64,000 nucleotides of DNA from contig OX465111.1 in assembly GCA_949987565.1 (NCBI GenBank), forward strand, positions 5,052,421-5,116,420, in the 5' to 3' direction. Source of the DNA: Luidia sarsii (lineage: Eukaryota > Echinodermata > Asteroidea > Paxillosida > Luidiidae). Of the stretch, positions 50,401 to 62,300 are shown piece after piece. Under the pieces are notes generated by a model. That model did not search any database, was not told the DNA's origin, and was given only the letters and a program-made list of their open reading frames with translations. The position numbers and the translations under genes were made by a program. Each line of letters begins with the position of its first letter. Position 1 is the first letter of the stretch.

Positions 50401-53333
50401 AACACAATGGGAATAGGTACCAGCCATTGGCTAGCCACTGGGTTGTACCTAGCTCTCATAGCCTCATGCATAGTTTCAAGCCATAAATGTAGCCAATAAG
50501 CTATATATTATGGAAGCCTTATGCAATAGACTCATGTGTAGTTTGAAGCTGTAGCCATAAGCTGTATATTATGGATGCCTTAGGCAATAGACTGTGTATT
50601 TTGAAGCCACAGTCACTAAGATATATATTATGGAAGCCTTAGGTAATAGACTCATGTGTAGTTTGAAGCCGCAGGAAATTGACGTGGATACATTTTGAAG
50701 CTACCGGTAGGATCCAAACATCAGGCCCTCTAAATTTATGAGAGTTGCTCTTTCGTCATTTCGATCAGTGAGCAGTTTGCAACATGTTTTGTAAAAAATG
50801 GGGAGGGCCTTAACATTAAGATCCTAGCAGGACCTGGCAGAAATCTTGGTCAATAGTGGTGCCCGGATTTGGAGGTCCCAGGGCCAAGTGGTTGTGAAAT
50901 CCAGCCAGGGCCCTCTTCATTTCCAAGAGGAACTTCTCTCTTCCCTTTCCGTTTCAGGAACACCATTGACTCTCTGCAGAAGGAGCTGCAAGCGGAAAAA
51001 CAAAACAAGCAGGAAGTGGTAGGTGATCCTAGCCTGACCAAATAGTGAACATTGTTGAATAATGCAGTGGCAGAATGTGGATATTCATGATAAAGTATGA
51101 ACGTGGATATTCTTGATTGAGTATGTATATGAATATTCATGGTCGAGTATAATGTGAATATTCTTGATTGAGTATGTACAGTGTATATGAATATTCATGG
51201 TGGGGTATGAATTCGAATATTAATGATTGAGTATGTACATGAATATTCATGATGGGTATGAATGTGAATATTCTTGATTGAGTATGTATATGAATATTTA
51301 TGGTGGGGTATGAATTTGAATTTGATTGAGTACGTATAGGAATAATCGTGATTAAGTATAACACGGTATATTTGAATATTCATGATTGAATATAAATATG
51401 AATATGATTGGGTATGTGTTTGAATGTTCAATTGAGCATGAATATTTATGAATCCAGATGAGCAAGGACCATTTCTATTCAGAGCCACACATACACTTAC
51501 TCGTAAAAAAATATATTTTCACATAGTGTCACTGCAAACTTCCCTTGACTTGCTACCTCCACCATAAACAGCCTGCAATCTAACCCTCATGCTCTTATCT
51601 CTCTCTCCCCCCCCCCCTCCTTCCCCACCTCTTTCTTGGGACCGATCAACAGAGCAAACTGAGGCGTCAGCTGCTGGGACTGGAGAGTGAGGTGCAGGGG
51701 AAGCAGGACCACATCGATGCCCTGGTCCACGCCGGCAAGATCAAGGACAACGTCATCAAGGTAGCGGCGACTGGCTATCAGGGAGGGCATTGCCTCAGTG
51801 AGGACGGCCGCTGTTACAAGGCCTGGGCAATATACGTAGGGCAAGTCTGGAATCAGGCATCCCAATAATAATAATAATAATAATGGACATTTCTAGAGCG
51901 CCAGAATCTGTCTGCAAAGACGCTCAAGGCGCTTAACAACATTATACAGAATCAAAGAAAAGGACAACGTATACCACTAATTAGGAAAACTATGATCGAA
52001 CAAAAATGTTTTGAGAGAGGATTTGAAATCCGATATGGAGGACATACTATGGACTTCCTGAGAAAGAACATTCCACAGGGTAGGACCAGCATGGGAGAAA
52101 GCCCGCTCACCCCATAAATTATGGACGTGTGAGACTGCAAGCAGATAAGTATCTGATGATCTGAGACATCTACCGTGTTTGTAATACTTTAGTATTAAAA
52201 CTGTTATTATGTTATTATATTGTGGCGCAGCACAAGAGAGGGGGTGAAAAACCAGCAACAATATCTTGTACTGTTCAGCAACAGGCAGCCAATGCAATGA
52301 ACGAATAATGTTAACATTATCGGATACCTGCAGTACATCAAACGGAACAAATTAAGAATGGTAAAACAAAATAGCACAGTATCAAAAAGACCGACGACAG
52401 TTTAGCCTAAGACCGAGGGAGAGACAAGATGGGTCAACCGTGTCTCTGAGTTTGAGATATCTGCTGGTAGGAAACGTCCTTTGTTGGTAATAAATGACTC
52501 TTCGCAGTGATTGTTGGAAGTGCTCACCCACAAAGCCTGTTTCTGATTTGACTTCGGGTGTGAGGTGATGTCGCGTTTTATCCATTCCTCCCTCTCTCCT
52601 CACAGGAGATTCGCTTGGAGCAGGCCAATGTGCCTGTACGCTCGGCAGTTGTCGGTGGAGAGGATGGCAACAATCAGGTGAGTCACTCTGACCTCCGCCC
52701 CAAATTCCCCTGGGTCCCCCAACTTCGTTTTCCTTTCTTTGCCCCAACCCCAGCTTTGAAAACAAACTAAAAGGCCCAAGGCAGAGACAAGCTGAATCAA
52801 GCATAATCAAGCAGAATCATGGAGAATCATGGAGAATCATGGAGAATCCAGCAGAAACATGCAGAATCATGGAGAATCATGAAGAATCAAGAAGAATCAA
52901 ACAGAATCAAGCAGAATCAAGCAGAATCAAGCAGAATCACACAGAAGCAGAATCAAGCAGAATCACACAGAATCGAGCAGAATCACACAGAATCGAGCAG
53001 AATCACACAGAATCCAGCAGAATCAAGCAGAATCACATATAATTAAGCAGAATCAGCATGATTTTTCAAAATTCCCCAAAACCGAGAAAGCGCTTCCAAC
53101 CCGTCTCTCCACATATTGCCTAAAATCTCACACATCCATTTGGCTGTCCACACACACTGCCTGAAATCTTCTTACACTCCTCACACTGTGTGTCTCATTG
53201 CTGCCCCCTCCCCCCCCCCATGTAGCTGCAGCAGATTCTGCAGGACCAGATGCGCGAGCTAGGCCGGCTGAGCGACACCCTGCGGGCCGAGCGCCAACTC
53301 TACGTCAACATCACCCAGAGCGGCGGCGGCGGT

Positions 53334-53367
<34 letters not shown>

Positions 53368-56300
53368 GCAGCCCCCGATCCTCCCACGCCTCGGCCGGCG
53401 ACAGTCTGTCCATTGAGCTGGCTGCGGTCCAGGCCCTGCGCAGGCAGCTGGAGGACGGGATACGCCGCAACGACGCCATCAGGCAGAGACTGGAGACACA
53501 GCTGAGCCAGCCCGACCAGGCCGGTGAGTCACAAAGTGAGATAGAGCGGGCTTTGGATCTCCACCGACTCAGGTCGGCAGTCAATGTCACCAAAGCCATC
53601 GTAACTTACGCTCAATCGCTGCAAATGATGAACGGTGCACAGAAAGCGTATGGTGTATCACAACTAGCACTAGGTTATCCGTGGTAAGTTGGGTTACGAT
53701 ACATCGTAAGTTGAGTTACGATGCATCGTAAGGCTTTGTGAAATCCAACCCCGGTCCACAGAGCACAGTCCCCGAAGAGGAAAGTTTGCGATGGCAAAAT
53801 GCCTTTGAGAGTGGTCAATTTGAGGATCGAAACGTCAGACCCTTGACATTTTTATGTTTCGCAATTCGGTAATTTTTAGTCAGCCAACATTTTTGTGTAC
53901 ATTACACTTCAAACTTTTGACGCATTTTGGGGACTCTTAGATATGACTTGATGGATTGCAAGGTGGAAGTACCATGAGCAAGATTGGCTGTGACACCATG
54001 TAACATCTCTTTTGAGAAGGAGTGTGTGGCTCTGAAAAGAGCCGGTAACTCAACGTCAATCTTCCTCTTGGTGCTTCCACCATGCAATTCCATCAAGTCA
54101 TATCTAAGAGTTCCCAAAATGTGTCAAAAGTTTGAAGTGTAATGTCCCCCAAAAATGTTGGCTTACTAAAAATTACCGAATTGCAAAACCTAAAAATGTC
54201 AAGGGCCTGACATTTGGATCATCAAAGTAACCTTTCTCACAGGCATTCTACCTTTGAGAAAGGTGCTGCTATCGGTAGGCCTGTAACTGCAGGCTCTCTA
54301 CATTTTTGGCCCTTGGCCCTATTCCAAGCCCAAACCCAAACCCCAGCCCCAGTCCCAGTCTTTGGCCGAGCCCTAGCCCTTAACCTGGCTCTAACCCTAG
54401 CCCTAACCTTAAGCCCTGTCCACTCTTCAGGAAAGATGCGTAAAGACAGCCGTGTTAGTCTAACTGATGATTAGTATAAGGATAACATTCAAATACTAAC
54501 CAGTTGGGAAGATTGCACAAGCTACACCTACATCAGATGCAAAGAAGGGACAATGCAAGTGCAAGCTCTATAAAGATGGGACCAGTAAACATGAGCCAGG
54601 TGTAGCTGGTTCTTGGAATCTGAGTAATCATTGCTGTGAGGACTTTCTTGTTGTCTTCCCTCCAGCCGTTTACCCGGGTGCGGCGTCCGTCCAGTCCCAG
54701 GAGATGCAGAGCCTCCGCCACCAGCTGGAGGACAGCAGTCGCTGGAACGCCTCGCTGCAGTCGCGTCTGGACGAGATGCGGCAGCGGGTGGGCGGCGTTG
54801 GTCGGGACCCGGACCCCGACCAGGACCAGGGCCAGACCTCGGGCCGCAGTTCTCCGGCCAGCGGCGAGGCCAGGACGGTGGCCGAGCTGCAGCGGGAGTT
54901 GGCGCAGCTCAGGCGACAGCTGCTGCTGCGGGGGGCCGAGGAAGAAGAGCAGCAGCAGCAGCAGCAGCGGTTGCGGAGGCAAAGGTCGCTGGAGGAGGTC
55001 CCCGACCGCGGTGAGGACGTGGAGAGCCTCCGCAGCATCCCGGGCCAGGAGGAGGATGCCGCTGAGGCGGCGGCTCGCACTAGCGCCCTCCAGCGCCGGA
55101 ACCGTGAGCTGGAGCAGAAGCTGGCCGAGAGCGAGCAGGCCCGGGCGTCCTGCCAACGGCAGCTGGAGGCGGCTCTCCTGAACCGTGGTGACGGCGGCGA
55201 GGAGGAGGACACAGAGGTGGACGGCGGGCCCGTAGTGGCCATCCTGAAGCAGCAACTGGACCAGGCCAAGACGCTGCTGCGGGAGAAGGACGCCCGGCTC
55301 CAGCAGCGGGAGCAGCAGAACCAGGCGCTGCGGCACCACCTGGGCATCGGGCCCGACTCCCCCATCCACTCGGGCCGCAGCCTGTTGGCCGGCCTGCACC
55401 AGGAAAACGCCCAGCTGCGGCGGGACGGCCAGTCGCTGGCCCGGCAGCTCCAGTCCCACCAGGTCCGGGCCGACCAGCTGCAGCGGGCCAACGAGGACCT
55501 GCAGCAGCAGCAGCAGCAGCTGGGGAGTCCGCCGGAGGCCGGCTTCCCCGCCGACGACCAGCTCGTCCCCGTCCTCAAGAACCAGTTGGATCAGGCCAAG
55601 GCGCTCATCCAGGAGAAGGATCGGCAGAATCAGAGCCTCAGGCAGATCCTGAGGATGGCACCGGACGCTCCCCTGGATGAGGGCCTGGCATTTATCGAGA
55701 AGCTCCAGGCACGGAGCCAGCAGCTGAAGGCCAAGCTGAGCCGGGCCCTGCAGGAGTCGGAGAGCCTGCGGGCTGAGCTGGACTCGGTCAGCGGTGAGCT
55801 GGAGCAGCTGAAGCCAACTGCTGCTGCCGGGACTCCCCGCGGCGGCGATGACCAGGAGCTGCGGAGACTGCAGAAGCAGCTGAGCAACGCCCAGAACCTG
55901 AACGAGCTGCTGAAGCGGCACATCGACCTGAACACCTCTCAGGAGACGGAGCAGCCTGCCTTCAACCCGGAGCTGATCGTGGACATGGCCCGGGAGATCG
56001 AGCGGCTCCAGGAGGAGCTGAGCACGTCCCAGGAGAGGCTCAGCGGTGCCGGCCAGCCAGCCTCAGGCGGTGGCGGCGGCAGTGGGAGTCCCTCCAGGGC
56101 CACCTCAGTGGAGGTCGCCGCCCTCGGCGCTCTGCGGCGGGAGCTGGAGCGGGCCCAGGCCGAGCTGGATGAGCTCAGGCGCAAGCACCACGCCTTGCAG
56201 GTCAAGCTGCAGGCCACTGAGGGCACCGTCCACCACCAGGCCGGCCGCCTCAACCGCTACCGCCGCCAGATGCACAACGCCGGCCTGGCGCCCCCCTCCA

Positions 56301-59300
56301 CCCCCAAGCGGGTCCGCAGCGACTCCAACCTCTCCCAGCTGGGCCCCTCGCTCCTGACCTCGCCGTCTCCCCGGAGGCTGTCCAGCGCCAGCCTCTGCCT
56401 GCTCCTGCCTGAGGAGCCCGTCGTCAGCTCGGCCGCCACCAGTCCCTGTCCCTCGGAGCGGGGCGGCGACGTGTCCCTCCCGGGCGACGTGGGCGAGCTC
56501 CGGGAGCAGATTAGCCAGCTCAGGGCCCAGGTGGATCGCTACAAGCGCTTAGTGAAGCATCTGCAGCGTCGGCTGCGTGGTGAAGAGCAGCAGCAGCGAT
56601 CAAGGAGCCCCGCGATGAGCGAGTGCAGCAGCAGCTCCTCCAGTTGGTACGAGCTGACGGCCAACCAGGACGCCTTCGAGCGCCTGAAGCAGGAGGTGCA
56701 GCTCCTGCAGGCGCAGGTCCAGGACAGCGGTGACGCCAACGCCACGCTGGCCGCCGCCAACGACGACCTCCGGCGGCAGCTCCAGGAGGTCACCATCGCC
56801 GAGGCCCCGACCCCCCGCGGCCGCAGCATCAGCGACGAGCTGCTGCGGGCCCAGCAGGACGAGGCGGACCAGCTCCGCCGCCAGCTGCAGGAGTCGCAGT
56901 CTCTCTGCGCGCTGCTGAAGAGCGTGCTGAACGAGGCGGTCGTCGCCATGGAGGAGGTCGCGGCAAAGCAGGGCGCTCGCGCGGAGAAGGGAGAAGACTC
57001 CAGCGGAGGCGACGGCCTGACGCCCAGCAAGATGAGCCACGTCCAGGCCAAGATGCTGAAGACTCAAGACATTGCGGAGAAGCTCAACAGGGCCTTGGAA
57101 GGTCAGTCCCTTCAAACCCATTTTGGAAGACTTGGTCACATGCCCATTCAGGCCCTATACTTAATGGGAACAAATTGCCAACAGAAACTTGGGAAACTCA
57201 TAGTGTTGTTGGTTTTAAGACACCAAGTTGAAATCCTATTTGTTTAATCTTGATGACAACTGAAAGGATGTCAACAAGGGTTTGCCTTACTCAACGTGCA
57301 ATGAAGCACTGTATGCTCATTGCGCAGTGCTTTGCCTGATTGCCAGCCAAAAAAAAAATTACATGCAGATCGGATGGGATTCAAACCCGCAACTCCTGCT
57401 TTCTTGTTCAGACATGCAATGTGCACATTGTATGTGTTTCAAACTAATTGTGCAAAGCGTTGAGCACTTGGATGTAGTGCTTTATGAACATTATCATTGC
57501 TGAACAAATAAAGGAAATACTGACTGTGGACTTTTGAGCAATTTTGAAGGATGCCTTTGACCGGACCGGGACTTGAACTAGAGACATTGGGCTGGACACA
57601 CCAGGAACCTGAGCTATCCAGCCTTAATAACGGCCTTTGTAAATAGTACAACTATCTTAACTAGGGGAGGCGGCACCAGCCTTCAAGACTCCTCTTTATA
57701 CCGTGTCTGTACTTACATTGTCAGTGGGATTCTTTTTTGTTTCATGTATTCAGAACCTAGTCACGGAACAAAGGTGACGTTCATCGATGTCTCCTCAAGG
57801 CCACTGTACATCGATAGGTGAGTCAGTCTTCAGCAAGGGTTCTGTCCTGAGTGTGTTTTACAAAAAGGCTGTCTTCGTTTTAAAAGAAAACAAAACCTGC
57901 GACTCTGGCTCTCTAGTGCAGACGGTGAGAATAGCAGATGGAGTAGGTTTGCGGTGACACCATGAAAAATATCTTCCTGAAGATGAGCAGAAACGTCGAG
58001 TTCCTCCGGTTCTTTTCAGAACCGCACTTACCGGTACTCACAAAAGAGATATTTTACATGGTGTCACCGCAAACCTACTCCTTCATCAAGAATGTACTTC
58101 AACAAGGGTTTGCCCTACTCAATGGGTAATGAACACTATGCTTAGTATTTCATAGATGTATGAATTAAGGCTGTTGTCGACAAAGAAAAGTTTTTTTCGG
58201 TTGTTGACAAAAACAATAAAATACATTAGCCTATCTCATAATGGCCATCTCTGAAAAGAAGGGAATAAAAAGGGAACAAAAAATTCTAAAATTGTGCGTT
58301 GAGCATTTCATTTTTGATCATCCATGCCGCAAAGTAATAGTTACTAAATATGTTGGAAGTTGAAATGGATCACGACGCGACCAAAGAAAATCGTTCTCCG
58401 AACGCATTTTGCCATTACGATGTACATGTACAGTGTGAATACTGTATAGCACACGTTTCTATGGCCGGTTGTCAGCAGTACAGTTATGAATATGCATCAA
58501 GTATGTACCGTACTTTAACAAGAGTTTGCCTTACTGGGCATCAAGTAGGGCAAACCCTTATTAATGTACAGTGAGTGCAGAGTGCAAACCCTTCATTGAA
58601 GAGCCCCTTCTCTTTCTCCACGTTTGAATTCCTCTTCCCCCCTCCCCACCGATCAGTCTGGAAGCCAAGGACAGGCAGATTGCCCGTCTGAAGAAGGAGC
58701 TGAGAGAGCGCAAGCAGCTGAACCACAAGCTCCGTGACCTGCTGGCCGAAAACCAGAAGGTGGCCGTGGATACCAGAGAGGACCTGCAGAGGTGAAGCAC
58801 ATCAACCGGTTTTTTTGTAGTCAAGCACTTTCTTTCCCTTGAGTACCGAGCACTGCTGAGTCAACATACTTTAGACTTCAAAGTCCTACCGGTAGTGCTT
58901 TGCCAAGAGAGTATGAGTACTGGTTTCTGAGTACAGGTACTCTTGGTACTCCCAAATAGGAGTGTGAGTACAAAACTTGCGTTAAACTGGTACGCAAAAC
59001 CAGAGGTCCAAGGTTCAAGTCCCGGTCCAGTCAAAGTTTTGTTTGCCATTTTGTTTCTAAATTTCCCAGTCAGTTTTTTATTTATTTGTTTAACTTGTAT
59101 TTTCCTGAATTTAGCAACCCAATGAGACAATAAGACTTGCCAATCAATGACTTCTTTGATGCTAAGAGTAGTCTGTTAATTGAGTAGGGGCACCTTCTCA
59201 AGTATAATTTTCAGATCAAGATTATTTTTATACCAGTTACCACCCAAGTGCAAGTACTGTTGTCCAAGTGCATGGACATTCAAGCACTAGTATGAGTTAA

Positions 59301-62300
59301 GAAATGCACAGTGTATTCCAAAAAAGATTTTAAAAAATCTATAAAATTCAGAGGCCAGACATTTTCATCTTGACAGGATATTCCTTAGAAGAGGGTCCTT
59401 CCAAAAAAAAAATTCTCCCCAAATTTCAGCTCATGAGATCCAAGTTCAAATATGTTTTTCGTCTCTGATTTGCTGATGTCCAGGCTGACCGCCGAGGTGG
59501 AGGAGAAGAACGGCAAGATCTCGGAGCTCCACGGCCGGCTCCGTGAGTCCATCAGAGCCTCCTCCGTGAGGAGGCCACCGTCCGGGGACGGGACGCACCT
59601 GGCCGAGGCTCCGGACACTAGGAGGCAAGGAGGCGGCTTCAGGCAGGGCCTCTGGGAGTTGGACGATGATGACGCCGATTTTACCGACGTCGGGGCCAGT
59701 GCCCCGGGAGTGAACGTCGGCCGAGAGCTGCGGGGATCGGCGGCCGGGCAGTCGGAGCCGGCCGCACCGACACCAGCAGCCCCCTCGGCCCTGAGACCCT
59801 CCAGGCTACCCTCCACCTCCTCCTCCACCTCCCCCTCCTCCTCACCATCCTCACCGAGGACGGCGGGAGCAGCCCCCTCGCCCGCACCGGGCGCGAGTCG
59901 GCCGCAGCCTGGCCGGGAGGCCACGGCCGAGCTGGCTGGACTCCGCTCCAGGCTGCGCGACACGGAGCGGCTGAACAGCGCCCTCAAGGCCGAGCTGGAG
60001 ATCTACAAGTCGGCCCTGGGAGGCGGCGGCGGAGGAGGAGCAGGAGGAGGAGGATTGGGCGGGGCCAGTTGGGCGGGGCCAGCCCCGGGGGCGGCGGGGC
60101 CGGCGGCTTCGCCTCCCGGGGCGGGGAGCGGGGGCAGGGGTGACGGCCAGCAGGACCCCCACAGCCTCCTGGCCCAGCACCTGGACGAGCTGCGCCAGCT
60201 GAGGCGGCGGCTGGAGGAGTCCATCCGGGTCAACGACCGGCTCAGGGAGCAGCTGGAGGCCAGACTAGCTGGCATGGGACAGCAGTACGGTGAGTCTGGT
60301 ATCTGACCCATCCATAGTGAGATTTCTTGAAGTGTACCTGACTCAATCCGAAATCAATTTGAAAGCCCAGCCCCCATTTCAAACCGTGCTGTAGCCTATG
60401 GAGTTGCCTTCAAAAGTCGCTGTGGTCTGAGGCAGGCTTTTCCCCTGCATGTTAGACTGTGAGGCTGCCCACTTCACACTTTTGATGGGCCATGTCAGTT
60501 ATTTGCCTCCAGAACTTGCCACCTCAGGGGTCAAAATCGTGCTTGAAACCAAAATTCACAAAAACCAGAAGCACCTTCGCACGTGCAAAGGGCTGTTGAG
60601 GCTGTGACCTTGCACACAACTGTACATGAACACGAACACATCACAGTGCTTTAGGCTCATTCCCTATCCAATTTGTGGAATATCAACATAGCACATCCAC
60701 AATTATACCCAAACTCAACCATTGAGCAAATCATTGGTTATCAAGGAGGACCCAATGTTTCCATACCATTCCCTTCTAGTCTTTGGTATTTGTATATGGC
60801 TTATTTCAGTCAGTGAGCAGTTTGCAACATTTGTGCATATTATTCTAGTCAATTTATTGGTTGCTGCATTAGACTCACAATTTCTGCTCTGACAATGTGC
60901 CCAATTTTTCAGAGGGCTCAACGATCATTCGCCTGGAGCAGACGAACGTAGAGCTGACCGAAACCAACAGCTCCCTGGAAATGAGAGTGGCAGAGCGGGA
61001 CCGCACCATTCGGGATTTGAGGGGTGAGCTGCAGCGCTTGGAGCCCCTCAGGCAGGAGCTGCAGGGCAAGGAATCTTCCATTCGGGATTTGAGGGGTGAG
61101 CTGCAGGTGAGGGACCGTACCATTCAGGACCTGAGGGGGGAGCTGAAGCGGTGCAGATCGTCCCGAGCTGAGATCGCCGAGCGAGATCGGACGATAGCGG
61201 ACCTGAGGTCAGAGATCAAGCTAGCTAGGAGGGATGTCCAAAAGTAAGTGGACTTGAAATTGTCCTGTCTTATCCCACCCCACCCCATCCTACCCCACCC
61301 CATCCCACCCCATCCCACCCCATCCCACCCCATCCCACCCCATCCCACCCCATCCCACCCCATCCCACCCCATCCCACCCCATCCTATCCTATCCCACCC
61401 CATCCCATCCCGCCCTATCGCACACTACCCTCACCTCATCCCATCCCATCCCACCACATCCCACCCCATCCCACCACATCCCACCACATCCCACCCCATC
61501 CCATCCCATCCCATCTCAGCCTATCCCATCCCATCCCATCCCACCTTATCCCACACTACCCCCACCCCATCCCATTCCATCCCACCACATCCCATCCCAC
61601 CCAATCCCACCACATCCCACCCAACCCATCCCACCCCACCCCACCCCATCCCATCCAATCCCACCCCACCCTACCCCACACTACCCCAACCCCATCCCAT
61701 CACATCCCATCCCATCCCACCCCATCCCACCCCATCCCATCACATCCCACCCAACCCATCCCACCCCACCCGACCCTATCCCATCCCAACCCATCCCATC
61801 CCACCCATCTTGGCCTCACACAAATGCCTTTCCATTCCTCTGATGAGCACAGATCCAAATCAGAGAGTGAACGAATGAGAGACCAGATTGAGGAGAACGC
61901 CCACCTTGCTGAGTCTCTGCGCTTTGAGCTGAGCGTTTACGAGCACCTGCACACAAAAGGTGAGCGTTCTTAACCAACCCCTTGGTCTCTCTTATCACCC
62001 ATCTTTGAGTATTGGGCGCCCCTACCCTGGCAAAGACTATTTGGGAAGGCTGCCATCTAAGGGCTGGATAGCTCAGATGGTAAGAGCACTGTTATGCAAA
62101 GCCAAAGGTCTCAGGTTCAAGTCCCAGTTCAGTCAAAGTTTTCTTTTCCATTTCCCCCAAATAAATTGGTCAGAATTACCCAGTCAGGTTTTGTCTCCCC
62201 TTGATTTGTTTGACTTCTTAAATGACTTATCAAAGTCCTTGAATTCTCGTGTGGTGTTGATGCAGACGATCCGAGGCAGAGGAGTTTTGGAGGGTCTAGC

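Noticed and set aside
51977..52297. Minus-strand 106-residue frame as a host gene
   Set aside because: Its motifs (HWLPV, RAFS, LWN, FKSxLKT) are the C-terminal end of an L2/CR1 LINE protein; annotated as a dead transposon fragment.
54385..54425. Telomere-like CCCTAA repeats
   Set aside because: Only a few mixed hexamers (CCCTAG, CCCTAA, CCAGTC); not a telomeric array.
54533..55921. 462-residue minus-strand open frame, Leu/Gln-rich
   Set aside because: Antisense shadow of the GC-rich exon 32, whose codon bias removes stops from the opposite strand.
57754..57817. Exon 33 as a false exon
   Set aside because: The doubt was dropped because omitting it breaks the frame: exon 32 ends in phase 1 and exon 34 begins by completing a phase-2 codon, which only this exon bridges.
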